A stretch of DNA of 64,000 nucleotides, taken from Mesorhizobium sp. 131-2-1 (lineage in GTDB: Bacteria; Pseudomonadota; Alphaproteobacteria; Rhizobiales; Rhizobiaceae). A model generated the notes under the pieces. The model searched no databases, was not told where the DNA came from, and worked only from the letters and a program-made list of their open reading frames with translations. Positions 13,754 to 23,146 of the stretch are shown here, piece by piece (within the stretch, counting starts at the first letter, position 1; each line of letters opens with the position of its first letter). The translations under genes and the position numbers were made by a program. The stretch is taken from NCBI RefSeq assembly GCF_016756535.1, contig NZ_AP023247.1:186001-250000 (forward strand). The letters run 5' to 3'.

Positions 13754-16555
13754 ATGGCAAAGATCTCCCTGAAACTCGACGAGTTGATCGACGGCGTGAT
13801 GCTGCGCGGCGACATGACGACGCTGACCGCGGCCCATGCCGGCGACGGTTCCGGGCAGGCAACGCGCGCGGCCGTTCTCCAGCTGCTCAAGGCCCGGCTG
13901 GCCGATGGCCGCAGGATCGCGGAAGCCATGCTGAGGGAGGATGGCGGCGGCACCGCCTGCGCCGCCCGGCTGTCGCATGTCATGGACGAACTCATCCGGG
14001 CGCTCTACGATTTCGCCGCGACCCACGTCTATCGCGTCAAGAACCGCTCCGCGGCCGAGCGCATGGCGGTGGTGGCGGTGGGCGGCTACGGCCGCGGCAC
14101 GCTGGCGCCGGGCTCCGACATCGACCTCCTGTTCCTGCTTCCCTACAAGCAGACGCCCTGGGGCGAGCAGATCGTCGAATACATGCTCTACATGCTGTGG
14201 GATCTCGGCCTGAAGGTCGGCCACGCCACGCGCAACATCGACGAATGCCTCAGGCTGTCGCGCACCGACATCACCATCCGCACCTCGATCCTCGAGGCGC
14301 GTTTCCTGTGGGGCGAGCAGAAGCTTTATGACGAGCTTTTGACGCGTTTCGACCATGAGGTGGTGCGCACGACCGGGCCCGAATATGTGCAGGCCAAGCT
14401 TGCCGAGCGCGACGAGCGCCACGCCAAGGCTGGCGAGAGCCGCTATCTGGTCGAACCCAACGTCAAGGACGGCAAGGGCGGCCTGCGCGACCTGCAGACC
14501 CTGTTCTGGATCGGCAAATATTTCTACCGGGTGCGCACCGGCGAGGAGCTGGTCGAGAAGGGTGTCTTCACCGAGGCCGAGTACCGGGAATTCCGTAAGG
14601 CCGAGGATTTCCTCTGGGCGGTGCGCTGCCACATGCACTTCCTCACCGGCAAGGCCGAGGAACGGCTGCATTTCGACATCCAGCGCGAGATCGCCGAACG
14701 GCTCGGCTATACCAGCCATCCCGGCCTGTCGGCGGTCGAGCGCTTCATGAAGCACTACTTCCTCGTGGCCAAGGACGTCGGCGACCTCACGCGCATCTTC
14801 TGCGCCGCGCTCGAGGAAGAGCAGGCCAAGCACGTGCCGGGCTTCAACCGCATCTTCCTCACCTTCTCGCGGCGCAAGCGCAAGCTCGCCGGCACCTCCG
14901 ATTTCATCGTCGACAACCACCGCATCAACGTCGCCGACGACATGGTGTTCGAGCGCGACCCGGTCAATCTGCTCAGGCTGTTCTGGTTCGCCGACAAGCA
15001 CGGGCTGGAATTCCATCCCGACGCGCTGAAGCTGCTCACCCGCTCGCTCGGCCTCGTCGGCAAGGCGCTGAGGCGCGACGAGGAGGCCAACCGGCTGTTC
15101 CTCGACATATTGACCTCGGACCGCAACGCCGAGCTCAATCTGAGGCGCATGAACGAGGCCGGGCTGCTCGGCAGGCTGATCCCGGATTTCGGCAAGATCG
15201 TCGCCATGATGCAGTTCTCAATGTACCACCACTATACGGTGGACGAGCACCTGATCCGCTGCATCGGCGTGCTGGCCGAGATCGAACGCGGCGACGGCGA
15301 GAAGGTGCATCCGCTGTCGCACGCGCTGATGCCTGGGCTGAAGAAGAGCCGCGAGGCGCTCTATGTCGCCGTGCTGCTGCACGACATCGCCAAGGGACGG
15401 CCGGAGGACCATTCGGAGGCCGGCGCCAGGATCGCACGGCGCATCTGCCCGCATATGGGGCTGTCGGCCGCCGACACCGAAACCGTCGCCTGGCTGGTCG
15501 AGAACCATCTGGTCATGTCGATGACGGCGCAGACGCGCGACCTCAACGACCGCAAGACGATCGAGGATTTCGCCTCGATCGTGCAGTCGGTGGAGCGGCT
15601 GAAGATGCTTTTGATCCTCACCGTCTGCGACATCAGGGGCGTCGGCCCTGGCGTCTGGAACGGCTGGAAGGGACAACTGCTGCGCACGCTCTACTACGAA
15701 ACCGAGCTGCTGCTGACCGGTGGCTTCTCGGAGGTGTCGCGCGCCGAGCGCACTTCCGCGGCGCGCGAGCGGCTGGCCGAGGCGCTGGCCGGCTGGCCGG
15801 CGAAGGAACGCAAGCGCTACGTCGCCCAGCACTACGAGAACTACCTGCTGACCGTCGACCTCGCCGACCAGCTGCGCCACGCCGAATTCGTCCGCGAGGC
15901 GGATGTGCAAGGCAAGAAGCTCTCCACGATGGTCAAGACCCACCAGTTCGAGGCGGTGACCGAGATCACCGTCCTGGCGCAGGACCATCCGCGCCTGCTG
16001 TCGGTGATTGCCGGCGCCTGCGCCGGCGCCGGCGGCAATATTGTCGACGCGCAGATCTTCACGACCTCCGACGGCCGGGCGCTGGATACCATCCTGATCT
16101 CGCGAGAGTTTGACCGCGACGAGGACGAGCGCCGCCGCGCCGAGCGCGTCGGCCGGCTGATCGAGGACGTGCTGTCGGGCAAGAGCTGGCTGCCCGAAAT
16201 GATCGAAAAGCGCACCAAGCCGAGGCGCGGCGCCAAGGTCTTCCGCATTCCGCCGCGCGCCGAGATCCGCAACACGCTGTCGAATCGCTTCTCGGTGATC
16301 GAGATCGAAGGGCTCGACCGGCCGGGCCTGCTGTCCGAGGTCACCGGCGCGCTCTCGGACCTGTCCCTCGACATCGCCTCGGCCCACATCACCACCTTCG
16401 GCGAGAAGGTCATCGATACCTTCTATGTCACCGACCTCACCGGACAGAAGATCGACAGCCCGACGCGCATGGCCACCATCCACAAGCGGCTGATCGAATC
16501 GCTCGAAGGCATCGCGCCGGAGCGCGGCGGCAAGGCCAAGGCCGCCGCCGAGTGA
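13754..16555 (+). CDS. glnD: Bifunctional PII uridylyltransferase/uridylyl-removing enzyme
   Basis: Uridylylates PII proteins when glutamine is low and removes UMP when it is high, controlling nitrogen assimilation. 933 residues. The nucleotidyltransferase motif is [18 protein letters not shown] (residues 110-127), the HD-domain motif [18 protein letters not shown] lies around 541, and two ACT glutamine-sensing domains occupy about 735-810 and 845-925 ([36 protein letters not shown]). All four modules are intact. It is divergent from copA and the gap to murJ is 40 bp, so a glnD-murJ operon is likely. Confidence 0.97.
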   Translation: MAKISLKLDELIDGVMLRGDMTTLTAAHAGDGSGQATRAAVLQLLKARLADGRRIAEAMLREDGGGTACAARLSHVMDELIRALYDFAATHVYRVKNRSAAERMAVVAVGGYGRGTLAPGSDIDLLFLLPYKQTPWGEQIVEYMLYMLWDLGLKVGHATRNIDECLRLSRTDITIRTSILEARFLWGEQKLYDELLTRFDHEVVRTTGPEYVQAKLAERDERHAKAGESRYLVEPNVKDGKGGLRDLQTLFWIGKYFYRVRTGEELVEKGVFTEAEYREFRKAEDFLWAVRCHMHFLTGKAEERLHFDIQREIAERLGYTSHPGLSAVERFMKHYFLVAKDVGDLTRIFCAALEEEQAKHVPGFNRIFLTFSRRKRKLAGTSDFIVDNHRINVADDMVFERDPVNLLRLFWFADKHGLEFHPDALKLLTRSLGLVGKALRRDEEANRLFLDILTSDRNAELNLRRMNEAGLLGRLIPDFGKIVAMMQFSMYHHYTVDEHLIRCIGVLAEIERGDGEKVHPLSHALMPGLKKSREALYVAVLLHDIAKGRPEDHSEAGARIARRICPHMGLSAADTETVAWLVENHLVMSMTAQTRDLNDRKTIEDFASIVQSVERLKMLLILTVCDIRGVGPGVWNGWKGQLLRTLYYETELLLTGGFSEVSRAERTSAARERLAEALAGWPAKERKRYVAQHYENYLLTVDLADQLRHAEFVREADVQGKKLSTMVKTHQFEAVTEITVLAQDHPRLLSVIAGACAGAGGNIVDAQIFTTSDGRALDTILISREFDRDEDERRRAERVGRLIEDVLSGKSWLPEMIEKRTKPRRGAKVFRIPPRAEIRNTLSNRFSVIEIEGLDRPGLLSEVTGALSDLSLDIASAHITTFGEKVIDTFYVTDLTGQKIDSPTRMATIHKRLIESLEGIAPERGGKAKAAAE

Positions 16556-16595
16556 CCATCACTTTGTCCCAATCGCACAGGCAGTCTCTCCGCGC

Positions 16596-18203
16596 ATGAG
16601 CCTTGTCAAGAAATTCGCCACGGTCGCTTCAGGCACGCTGATGAGCCGCGCGCTCGGCTTCGGCCGCGAGATGCTGATGGCGGCGGCGCTGGGCACGGGA
16701 CCGGTGGCCGACGCCTTCAACGCCGCCTTCCAGTTTCCCAACACCTTCCGCCGGCTGTTCGCCGAGGGCGCCTTCAACGCCGCCTTCGTGCCGCTGTTCG
16801 CCAAGGAGATCGAGACGCACGGCACCGAGGGCGCCAAGCGCTTTTCCGAGGAAGTGTTCGGCGTGCTGTTCTCGGCGCTGCTGGCACTGACCATCGCCAT
16901 GGAACTGGCGATGCCGCTGATCGTGCGCTACCTGGTGGCGCCGGGCTTTGCCGACACGCCGGGCAAGTTCGAGACGACGGTCACGCTCGCGACCATCATG
17001 TTCCCCTATCTCATCTGCATGTCGCTCGGCGCCATGATGGCCGGCATGCTGAACTCGCTGCGCCGCTATTTCGCGGCAGCGATCGCGCCGGCCTTCCTCA
17101 ACATCATCCTAATCAGCGTGCTGGGTTACGCCTGGTATCACGGACTGGACGCGCATGATGTCGGCTTCGGCCTGTCCTGGGGCGTGCTTGTGGCGGGCCT
17201 AGTGCAGCTCGCCATCGTCTGGGTGGCGGTGCGCAACGCCGGCATCTCGATCGGTTTCCGCCGGCCCAGGATGACGCCGAGCGTCAAGCGGCTCTTGATC
17301 CTGGCGCTGCCGGCGGCGATCACCGGCGGCATCACCCAGATCAACCAGCTGATCGGCACGGCGATCGCCTCGGCGCAGGACAGCGCGGTGTCCTCGCTCG
17401 CCTATGCCGACCGCATCTATCAGCTGCCGCTCGGCGTCGTCGGCGTGGCTGTGGCGATCGTGCTGCTGCCCGAACTATCTCGGGCGCTGAAGTCAGGCAA
17501 CCTGATCGAGGCGGCCAACCTGCAGAACCGCTCGGTCGAGTTCACGCTGTTCATGACCTTGCCGGCGGCGGCCGCACTCTGGGTGATGTCAGAGCCGATC
17601 GTGCGGCTGGTCTATGAGCGCGGCGCGTTTGCCGCCAACCACTCGACGCCGATCGTGGCCTCGATCCTGGCGATCTTCGGCCTCGGCCTGCCGGCCTTCG
17701 TGCTGATCAAAGCCTTCACGCCTGGCTATTTCGCCCGCGAGGACACGCGCACGCCGATGATGTTCGCCGCCATCTCGGTCGGCGTGAACGTCGCCACCGC
17801 GCTGACGCTGTTCCCGACGATGGGCGCGCCGGGCATCGCGGTCGCATCGGCCGTCGCCGGCTGGGTCAACGCAATGATGCTGCTCGCCGTGCTGATCCGG
17901 CGCGGCCATTGGGGCCGCGACATCCCGCTGTTGAAGCGCATTCCCAGGCTGGTGCTGTCAGCTGCGGTGATGGCTGTCGTCCTCTATTTCGCCGAGCACT
18001 GGTTCGCCACAAGGCTGGGTCCCGGCTCGCCGCTGGTCATAAAGGCGACGACACTGCTGGCGCTGGTAGCCGGCGGAGCGACGCTCTACTTCGTCACCGC
18101 CTTCGCCACCGGCGGCGCCGATTTCGGCATGATCCGGCGCAACGTGAAACGTGGATCCGGCAAGGCAGCGCCGCCAGCAGCAAAGATCGAGCTGGACGAA
18201 TAG
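16596..18203 (+). CDS. murJ: Lipid II flippase MurJ
   Basis: Flips the peptidoglycan precursor lipid II across the inner membrane. 535 residues with about 14 hydrophobic segments of the MOP superfamily. The N-terminus MSLVKKFATVASGTLMSRALGFGREMLMA, with RLFAEGAFNAAFVPLF soon after, is diagnostic of MurJ/MviN. The C-terminus is a short basic tail. It starts 40 bp after glnD on the same strand, a pairing common in rhizobia. No disruption is seen. Confidence 0.96.
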   Translation: MSLVKKFATVASGTLMSRALGFGREMLMAAALGTGPVADAFNAAFQFPNTFRRLFAEGAFNAAFVPLFAKEIETHGTEGAKRFSEEVFGVLFSALLALTIAMELAMPLIVRYLVAPGFADTPGKFETTVTLATIMFPYLICMSLGAMMAGMLNSLRRYFAAAIAPAFLNIILISVLGYAWYHGLDAHDVGFGLSWGVLVAGLVQLAIVWVAVRNAGISIGFRRPRMTPSVKRLLILALPAAITGGITQINQLIGTAIASAQDSAVSSLAYADRIYQLPLGVVGVAVAIVLLPELSRALKSGNLIEAANLQNRSVEFTLFMTLPAAAALWVMSEPIVRLVYERGAFAANHSTPIVASILAIFGLGLPAFVLIKAFTPGYFAREDTRTPMMFAAISVGVNVATALTLFPTMGAPGIAVASAVAGWVNAMMLLAVLIRRGHWGRDIPLLKRIPRLVLSAAVMAVVLYFAEHWFATRLGPGSPLVIKATTLLALVAGGATLYFVTAFATGGADFGMIRRNVKRGSGKAAPPAAKIELDE

Positions 18204-18302
18204 AGCCTCAAAATCCGCTTGCAGCACCCGTCTTGATCGCAGCGTCGTCTTCGTCCATAAGCGCGCCGTCGCAAGACTTTCGCCGCGCGCGGTTTCCAGC
18301 CG

Positions 18303-18343
18303 CGTGATTGGCTCCGAAAAGTCTGCAACTTTTCGGAATCACG
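18303..18343. repeat. Palindromic element between murJ and trpS
   Basis: Perfect 9-base arms CCGAAAAGT and ACTTTTCGG around CTGCA, extended outside a small bulge by CGTGATT and AATCACG. Elements of this look recur widely in rhizobial intergenic DNA. There is no T-tract, so it is not a classic terminator. It lies 34 bp before the trpS start. The rest of the 173-bp gap shows nothing else I can support. Confidence 0.6.
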
Positions 18344-18376
18344 CTTAGACGGCCCTCCACAAGCCATGAGGACATC

Positions 18377-19444
18377 ATGACCGCCTTCAAACCCCTTGTC
18401 TTTTCGGGCGTCCAGCCGACCGGCAATCTGCATCTCGGCAATTATCTCGGCGCCATCAAGAAATTCGTCGCGCTGCAGGAGCAGTCCGACTGCATCTATT
18501 GCGTCGTCGACCTGCATTCGCTGACCGCGCAGCTCGTCCATGACGACCTCGCCGACCAGACACGCTCGATCACCGCTGCCTTCCTCGCCTCCGGCATCGA
18601 CGCGAAGAAGCACATCGTCTTCAACCAGTCGCGGGTGATGCAGCATGCCGAGCTCGCCTGGATCTTCAACTGCGTGGCGCGCATCGGCTGGATGAACAAG
18701 ATGACGCAGTTCAAGGACAAGGCCGGCAAGGACCGCGAGAACGCCTCGCTCGGCCTGCTCGCCTATCCGAGCCTGATGGCGGCCGACATCCTGCTCTACC
18801 GCGCCACCCATGTGCCAGTGGGCGAGGACCAGAAGCAGCATCTGGAGCTGACCCGCGACATCGCCCAGAAATTCAACAACGATTTCTCGAACCGCATCGC
18901 GGCGCTGGGCGTCGGTGTCGAGATGCAGGTCGGCGAGGAGACCGTGAACGGCTTCTTCCCGATCACCGAGCCGGTGATCGGCGGGCCGGCGGCGCGCATC
19001 ATGAGCCTGCGCGATGGTTCGAAGAAGATGTCGAAGTCGGACCCATCGGACCTGTCGCGCATCAACCTGACCGACGATGCCGACACCATCTCGAAGAAGA
19101 TCCGCAAGGCCAAGACCGATCCGGAAGCCTTGCCGAGCGAGGTCGACGGGCTGGAAAGCCGGCCGGAGGCGGAAAACCTGGTCGGCATCTATGCCGGGCT
19201 CGCCGATATCTCCAAGGCCGACGTGCTGAAGGAGTTCGGCGGCCAGCAGTTCTCGGTGTTCAAGCCGGCGCTGGCCGACCTGGCGGTCGAGAAGCTGGCG
19301 CCGGTCGCCGGCGAGATGCGCCGCATCGAGGGCGACCGCGCCTATGTCGACGCGGTGCTCAGGGACGGCGGCGAGCGCGCCGGCGCGCTCGCGGAATCCA
19401 CCATGAGGACGGTGCGCGACATCATCGGCCTTCTGCAGGATTGA
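18377..19444 (+). CDS. trpS: Tryptophanyl-tRNA synthetase
   Basis: Charges tRNA-Trp; class Ic synthetase in the cytoplasm. Start chosen at ATG 18377 ([20 protein letters not shown]) because the homologous N-terminus begins there, giving 355 residues. The HIGH-type motif is [10 protein letters not shown] and the KMSKS loop is KKMSKSD. The family signature VDLHSLTAQ and the region [18 protein letters not shown] are present. It is preceded by the palindromic element at 18303-18343 and followed by a GC hairpin at 19473-19504. Confidence 0.97.
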   Translation: MTAFKPLVFSGVQPTGNLHLGNYLGAIKKFVALQEQSDCIYCVVDLHSLTAQLVHDDLADQTRSITAAFLASGIDAKKHIVFNQSRVMQHAELAWIFNCVARIGWMNKMTQFKDKAGKDRENASLGLLAYPSLMAADILLYRATHVPVGEDQKQHLELTRDIAQKFNNDFSNRIAALGVGVEMQVGEETVNGFFPITEPVIGGPAARIMSLRDGSKKMSKSDPSDLSRINLTDDADTISKKIRKAKTDPEALPSEVDGLESRPEAENLVGIYAGLADISKADVLKEFGGQQFSVFKPALADLAVEKLAPVAGEMRRIEGDRAYVDAVLRDGGERAGALAESTMRTVRDIIGLLQD

Positions 19445-19472
19445 TCGATCCAATCTCGTTGATCGCTACTGC

Positions 19473-19504
19473 CATGGAGGCCGGCGGCTTGCCGCCGGTC
19501 CGTG
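19473..19504 (+). terminator. GC-rich hairpin after trpS (weak terminator candidate)
   Basis: Perfect 8-base arms CCGGCGGC and GCCGCCGG around TT, with partial pairing extending outward. It starts 28 bp after the trpS stop. No run of T follows, so it would be at best a poor intrinsic terminator, or it may simply be a structured repeat. Confidence 0.35.
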
Positions 19505-19546
19505 GCGGTGGCAGATTGCGGCCGAATTGATACCGGGCAGATAGAC

Positions 19547-20038
19547 ATGGTCTCCAAACGCCTCAGCCGTGAAGTCGGCCACCGCCGCAAGTTCCTGGCG
19601 ATCATCGACGACACGCCCGAATGCGAACGCGCCGTCGCCTATGCCTCGAAGCGGGCGCAGAGCACCAGCGGCGTGCTGGTGCTGCTCTATGTCATCGAGC
19701 CGGACGATTTCCAGCACTGGCTGGGGGTCGAGAAGATCATGCGCGAGGAGGCCAACGCGACGGCGCGCGCAGCGCTCGATACTTACGCCAACAAGGTTCG
19801 CCAGAAGCTCGGCATCGAGCCTGAGCTGGTGGTGCGCGAAGGCAAGCCGACCGAGGAGATCCACAAGCTGATCGAGGAAGACCAGGACATCGCCATCCTG
19901 GTGCTGGCGGCGGGCGCCGGCAAGGAAGGCCCCGGACCTCTTGTCAGCGCCGTGGCCGGCAGGGGCGCCGCCTTCCCCATCCCGGTCACCGTGGTGCCGC
20001 AGAATCTGTCGGATGAGGAGATCGACAGCCTCGCTTGA
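19547..20038 (+). CDS. Universal stress protein (UspA family)
   Basis: 163-residue single-domain Usp protein, starting at ATG 19547 (MVSKRLSREVGHRRK); an upstream in-frame start at 19502 would add 15 unlikely residues. The beta-alpha core begins KFLAIIDDTPECERAVAYAS and ends with ILVLAAGAGKEGPGPLVSAV and FPIPVTVVPQNL. The G-2x-G-9x-G(S/T) ATP-binding motif is only partly matched, so nucleotide binding is uncertain. Family members act in stress survival by unclear mechanisms. It sits between trpS and the nifU-like gene but is separated from the latter by a large inverted repeat. Confidence 0.9.
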   Translation: MVSKRLSREVGHRRKFLAIIDDTPECERAVAYASKRAQSTSGVLVLLYVIEPDDFQHWLGVEKIMREEANATARAALDTYANKVRQKLGIEPELVVREGKPTEEIHKLIEEDQDIAILVLAAGAGKEGPGPLVSAVAGRGAAFPIPVTVVPQNLSDEEIDSLA

Positions 20039-20040
20039 GA

Positions 20041-20176
20041 TGTGTTGGTATTCAGGTGAGGCCGGCCTGCAAATGGCGGCTTCCTGCGCTTCCGGTGCTC
20101 ACGTACTTGGAGTACGCTCCGCTCCGGTTCTCGTAAGCCACCACTTTCGGCACGGCCTGACCTGAACCTCAACACA
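20041..20176. repeat. 136-bp imperfect inverted repeat (foldable element)
   Basis: The whole stretch folds back on itself around position 109 of this block (centre near 20109). The outer ends TGTGTTG and CAACACA pair perfectly, then TTCAGGT pairs with ACCTGAA, AGGCCG with CGGCCT, GGCTT with AAGCC, and at the centre GTACT-TGG-AGTAC. Mismatches are scattered between the arms. It starts 3 bp after the uspA-like stop. It contains no plausible gene. This resembles the medium-length palindromic elements found between rhizobial genes and could also act as a transcription barrier. Confidence 0.7.
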
Positions 20177-20268
20177 CCTCACGCACATTGCGGGAGCCCG
20201 CAAAAACATTCCGCCAGCCGGCCGTTCGGGCGATGCGTTTCGCTTGAATGTCCAGCCGATAGGGCCTA

Positions 20269-20285
20269 TTTAGAATTATTCCAAA
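20269..20285. promoter_or_regulatory. Irr-type iron control element (ICE) box
   Basis: The sequence is TTTAGAA-TTA-TTCCAAA. The known Irr-binding consensus in rhizobia is TTTAGAA-N3-TTCTAAA; only one arm base differs. It ends 30 bp before the start of the nifU-like Fe-S gene. Irr represses or activates genes when iron and haem are scarce, so this fits iron control of Fe-S delivery. Match by eye only. Confidence 0.6.
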
Positions 20286-20315
20286 CTTCCCGCCCGAAGG
20301 GGCATGGAGACCGCC

Positions 20316-20885
20316 ATGTTCATCCAGACCGAGTCGACGCCGAATCCGGCGACGCTGAAGTTCCTGCCCGGCAAGGAGGTGCTTCGCGAAGGCACCGCCG
20401 ATTTCCGCGACGCCGATGGCGCCGCCGCCGCCTCGCCGCTGGCCGGCCGGCTGTTCGAGATTCCGGGCGTCACCGGCGTCTTCTTCGGCTATGACTTCAT
20501 CACAGTGACCAAGGACGGTCCCGACTGGCAGCATTTGAAGCCGGCGATCCTCGGCGCCATCATGGAGCATTTCATGTCGGGCGCGCCGGTCATGGCGACG
20601 AGCGGCCCGGCGGCCGAAACCAGCCAGACCGGTGAATTCTACGACAAGGCCGACGAAGAGCTGGTCATCACCATCAAAGAGCTGCTCGACACCAGGGTGC
20701 GCCCGGCGGTTGCGCAGGACGGCGGCGACATCACCTTCCGCGGCTTCGAGAACGGCACCGTGTTCCTGCACATGAAGGGCGCCTGCGCCGGCTGTCCGTC
20801 GTCGACGGCGACGCTGAAGCACGGCATCCAGAACCTGCTTCGTCACTTCGTTCCCGAGGTGCAGCAGGTCGAGCAAGTGGCTTAA
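20316..20885 (+). CDS. NifU-like Fe-S cluster carrier (Nfu type)
   Basis: Fe-S cluster scaffold/carrier. Start at ATG 20316 (MFIQTESTPNPATLKFLPG), which matches the conserved family N-terminus and has GGAG at a proper distance; ATG 20304 is the alternative. 189 residues: an N-terminal Nfu_N domain (1-88) and a C-terminal NifU domain (about 113-185) with the cluster ligands in GACAGCPSS (Cys157 and Cys160). A probable Irr box lies just upstream and a strong terminator follows, so it is a single-gene unit. A general housekeeping Nfu rather than nitrogenase-specific NifU, judging from its length and domains. Confidence 0.93.
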   Translation: MFIQTESTPNPATLKFLPGKEVLREGTADFRDADGAAAASPLAGRLFEIPGVTGVFFGYDFITVTKDGPDWQHLKPAILGAIMEHFMSGAPVMATSGPAAETSQTGEFYDKADEELVITIKELLDTRVRPAVAQDGGDITFRGFENGTVFLHMKGACAGCPSSTATLKHGIQNLLRHFVPEVQQVEQVA

Positions 20886-20913
20886 TCCCACCGCTCCCTT
20901 ATCCGCAGACAAC

Positions 20914-20948
20914 AAAAAACCGGGCCGAATTGCCCGGTTTTCTGTTTT
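20914..20948. terminator. Bidirectional intrinsic terminator
   Basis: Stem CCGGGC / GCCCGG with loop CGAATT, flanked by six A on the left and TTTT on the right, so the hairpin extends through A-T pairs and works in both directions. It lies between the convergent nifU-like gene (ends 20885) and the L,D-transpeptidase gene (ends 21000). Confidence 0.85.
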
Positions 20949-20999
20949 AGGACGTCCATTTGTTGCCTAGACGGTCCGCGCACGAAACTTTCAGTTGGC

Positions 21000-21617
21000 C
21001 TACATCACGATGACCTTGGCGCCGACCGAGGTGCGGTCGTAGAGGTCGATGATGTCCTGGTTCATCAGCCGGATGCAGCCCGACGACATCGCCTTGCCGA
21101 TCGAATTCCATTCCGGGCTGCCGTGCAGGCGGTAGCCCATGTCACCGCCCTTGTTGAACAGGTACATGGCGCGCGCGCCGAGCGGGTTCTTCAGGCCCGG
21201 CTCCATGCCGCTGGCGAATTTGGCGAGCTCCGGCTGGCGCTTAATCATCTGCGAGGGCGGCGTCCAGGTCGGCCATTCGCGCTTCAGCGCGATATGGGCG
21301 GTGCCATGCCACTCAAAACCTTCGCGGCCGACGCCGATGCCGTAGCGTATCGCAAGGCCGTCGCCCTCGACGAAGTAGAGGAACTTGTTCTGGGTGTCGA
21401 CGATGATGGTGCCCGGCTTTTCCTTGGTGTCGTAGTCTACTTCCTGCCGGTGGAAGCGCGCCGGAACCTTCTCGATCGGGATGCGCGGCAATTGATAGCC
21501 CGCATCGGTGACCGCGCCATAGTCGTTGGTAAAGAGTCGCAAGCCGATGGTGCTACAACCACTGATCGCAGTCGACAGCGCCAGAGCGGCGACAATTGCA
21601 AAAGACTTCAAGCGCAT
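21000..21617 (-). CDS. L,D-transpeptidase lipoprotein (YkuD family)
   Basis: Makes or edits 3-3 peptidoglycan crosslinks, or attaches proteins to peptidoglycan. Start at ATG 21617 gives 205 residues and places a lipoprotein signal correctly: MRLKSFAIVAALALSTA, then ISGC with the lipidated Cys at residue 21. The YkuD domain spans about 70-205. The catalytic motif is RLHGSPEWNSIG followed by SSGCIRL, with the active-site Cys in SGC. A longer in-frame start (21680) would bury the signal and is unlikely. Convergent with the nifU-like gene. Confidence 0.92.
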   Translation of the reverse strand: MRLKSFAIVAALALSTAISGCSTIGLRLFTNDYGAVTDAGYQLPRIPIEKVPARFHRQEVDYDTKEKPGTIIVDTQNKFLYFVEGDGLAIRYGIGVGREGFEWHGTAHIALKREWPTWTPPSQMIKRQPELAKFASGMEPGLKNPLGARAMYLFNKGGDMGYRLHGSPEWNSIGKAMSSGCIRLMNQDIIDLYDRTSVGAKVIVM

Positions 21618-21844
21618 GAATAGGTCCGATGCCCAGCCCGTTGATCGCGGCACGAGTCGGCCGCTTTTTCCTGAAATCATTCATGCTGGCATTTCTTTTG
21701 CTTGCCAAGCGCGCGATGCCTATATGCAGGACCTTACCTGCCGGTAGATGCACAACTGCGTCTTTTCGGCAACAGGGCTCACAGGATTGTGAAGCAAAAT
21801 CAATGGGCCTGTCCCGCGGGATGGCCGAGGCCGAGGAGAGCGCC

Positions 21845-22264
21845 ATGAATGTCGGAGATGCCGCCGAGCGGTCCGGCCTGCCGGCCAAGACCATCCGCTA
21901 CTACGAGGAGATTGGCCTGATCCGCCCGGCGCGGGCCGAGAACGGCTATCGCGACTATTCCGGCGACGACATCCACCGGCTGGCCTTCCTGCGCCGGGCG
22001 CGCAATCTCGGCTTCTCCATCGACGACTGCCGCCAACTTATGTTGCTCTACCAGGATCGCAGCCGCGCCAGTCACGACGTGCGCGAGATCGCAGCCGCCC
22101 ATGTCAGGGCGATCGAGGAGAAGGTGCGCGAGCTGCAATCGATGCGCTCCACGCTGCAGACGCTGATCCACGCCTGCCATGGCGACCACCGCCCGGACTG
22201 CCCGATCCTGGACGACATGGCGGGGCTGGCGGCGGAGAGCGGTCGCGGCAAGACGGCGAACTGA
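21845..22264 (+). CDS. hmrR: MerR-family copper-responsive regulator (HmrR/CueR type)
   Basis: 139-residue activator of copper-export genes. The start at ATG 21845 has gaggag 6 bases upstream and begins with the standard MerR N-terminus MNVGDAAERSGLPAKTIRYY. The copper-binding loop is CHGDHRPDC, that is Cys111-x7-Cys119, the spacing used by Cu(I)-sensing members, not the CadR/ZntR pattern. A dimerisation helix spans about 78-108. Its likely target is the 19-bp-spacer promoter of copA at 13576-13606; no copper gene lies next to it. A longer open frame upstream (from 21629) is not protein-like. Confidence 0.9.
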   Translation: MNVGDAAERSGLPAKTIRYYEEIGLIRPARAENGYRDYSGDDIHRLAFLRRARNLGFSIDDCRQLMLLYQDRSRASHDVREIAAAHVRAIEEKVRELQSMRSTLQTLIHACHGDHRPDCPILDDMAGLAAESGRGKTAN

Positions 22265-22303
22265 CCCCGGGCGGGATCGCGCAGAGCACGCGACGACGTT
22301 TAT

Positions 22304-22522
22304 TCAGGACGTTCGTGAGCGCTTCTTGCCGGGTTTGCGGCTGGTGGTCTGCTTGATGAACAGCTTGGCGTGATCGGCCCAATCGGCTGTCGTGACGCCA
22401 TGCTCCCGAACCGACTTCCTGAACATCTCGCGCAGCGTGTCGAGGTCGAAGGCCGAAGGCCTCTCGCCATTCGATCCTGCTCTGTCCACCGCCATCTCCG
22501 CCCCGAAAGCAACAAGAAACAT
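22304..22522 (-). CDS. Small hypothetical protein
   Basis: 72 residues, no recognised family. Residues about 24-60 (FDLDTLREMFRKSVREHGVT, TADWADHAKLFIKQ) look like two or three amphipathic helices, and the tail is strongly basic (TTSRKPGKKRSRTS), suggesting nucleic-acid contact or a peripheral role. The start is uncertain: ATG 22522 lies inside an 18-base palindrome, while ATG 22495 (MAVDRAG) would put the palindrome in the promoter. Codon use looks like that of real genes. Convergent with hmrR, whose stop is 40 bp away. Confidence 0.55.
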   Translation of the reverse strand: MFLVAFGAEMAVDRAGSNGERPSAFDLDTLREMFRKSVREHGVTTADWADHAKLFIKQTTSRKPGKKRSRTS

Positions 22523-22532
22523 ATATGTTTCT
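22515..22532. promoter_or_regulatory. 18-bp perfect palindrome at the start of the small hypothetical gene
   Basis: AGAAACATATATGTTTCT reads the same on both strands. It overlaps the first possible start codon of the gene at 22304-22522 and stands out as AT-rich in GC-rich surroundings. It could be an operator or an AT-rich -10 region; no regulator is indicated. Confidence 0.4.
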
Positions 22533-22910
22533 ATATGATCGGCGTCCGGAACCCTTCAAGTTAAAAGCGGTCCCGGCGCTGACTTCTTTTGGGTGTAAAT
22601 GGCATCTTGCTCGACAGCCATCCAATCGTCGCCGGGGGTTGCAATTCAGCCGGGCGCGGCTGTTGAACCACGCCCGCGCCTTTGAGCGTCGGGACGGGCG
22701 GCGAACCCGCGTCTTTCCCTGGACGGGAAGACGCGGGCCAGGTTGCCACCTGTTGCAATCACCAGCGGCGAATGCAACCGGACACAACCATTAACGATAG
22801 CTAATGTCCAGACGGGCCTAGGCTGTTCGGGAGCCCTAATCCCACTCTGGGTTTGTCAATCATAATCGCCATAATGTTCCTAGGTAGGGCGATTCTCGTA
22901 GGAGGTTGCA
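22523..22910. other. Intergenic stretch, no supported gene
   Basis: About 390 bp with no convincing coding frame on either strand. It contains one strong hairpin at 22706-22737: CCCGCGTCTTTCCC pairs with GGGAAGACGCGGG (one bulged T) around TGGAC. The stretch is less GC-rich towards its right end, where the remnant region begins. I see no tRNA, integrase or direct-repeat boundary. Confidence 0.5.
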
Positions 22911-23146
22911 GTGGGCATGCGCAACAAACCCAACCAGCTATCGGGTCAGGATTCGGACCGGTTACTACAGGCCGCGGAAGGGCTGCATACGGCCCATCGT
23001 CGACCCACTGGTATCGCCGCAGTGCGACCACTACCCGCTCGCTCCAGGTTCTGCATGCGGCGCTGTTGAAGACCGTGCATGAAGTCACCGGGAAGGAAGT
23101 AGCGTTCATCCGGTGGAACGGGACGGGACCGGCTGAGCCACTTTAG
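22911..23146 (+). pseudogene. Frameshifted remnant of a small hypothetical gene
   Basis: A strong ribosome site AGGAGG (22900-22905) precedes GTG 22911 / ATG 22917. The first frame reads MRNKPNQLSGQDSDRLLQAA and on to about TGIAA, which is protein-like, then becomes Arg/Pro-rich and stops at 23069. From about 23030 another frame reads RSLQVLHAALLKTVHEVTGK, then EVAFIRWNGTGPAEPL, and stops at 23146. A third frame may carry a short DHYPL piece between them. The best reading is one gene of about 75-80 codons broken by one or two frameshifts near 23015-23040. No function recognised. Confidence 0.5.

Noticed and set aside
22853-23146. An intact 97-codon gene from ATG 22853
   Set aside because: The first half lacks protein character and the strong ribosome site belongs to the other frame at 22911/22917; a frameshifted gene explains both halves better.
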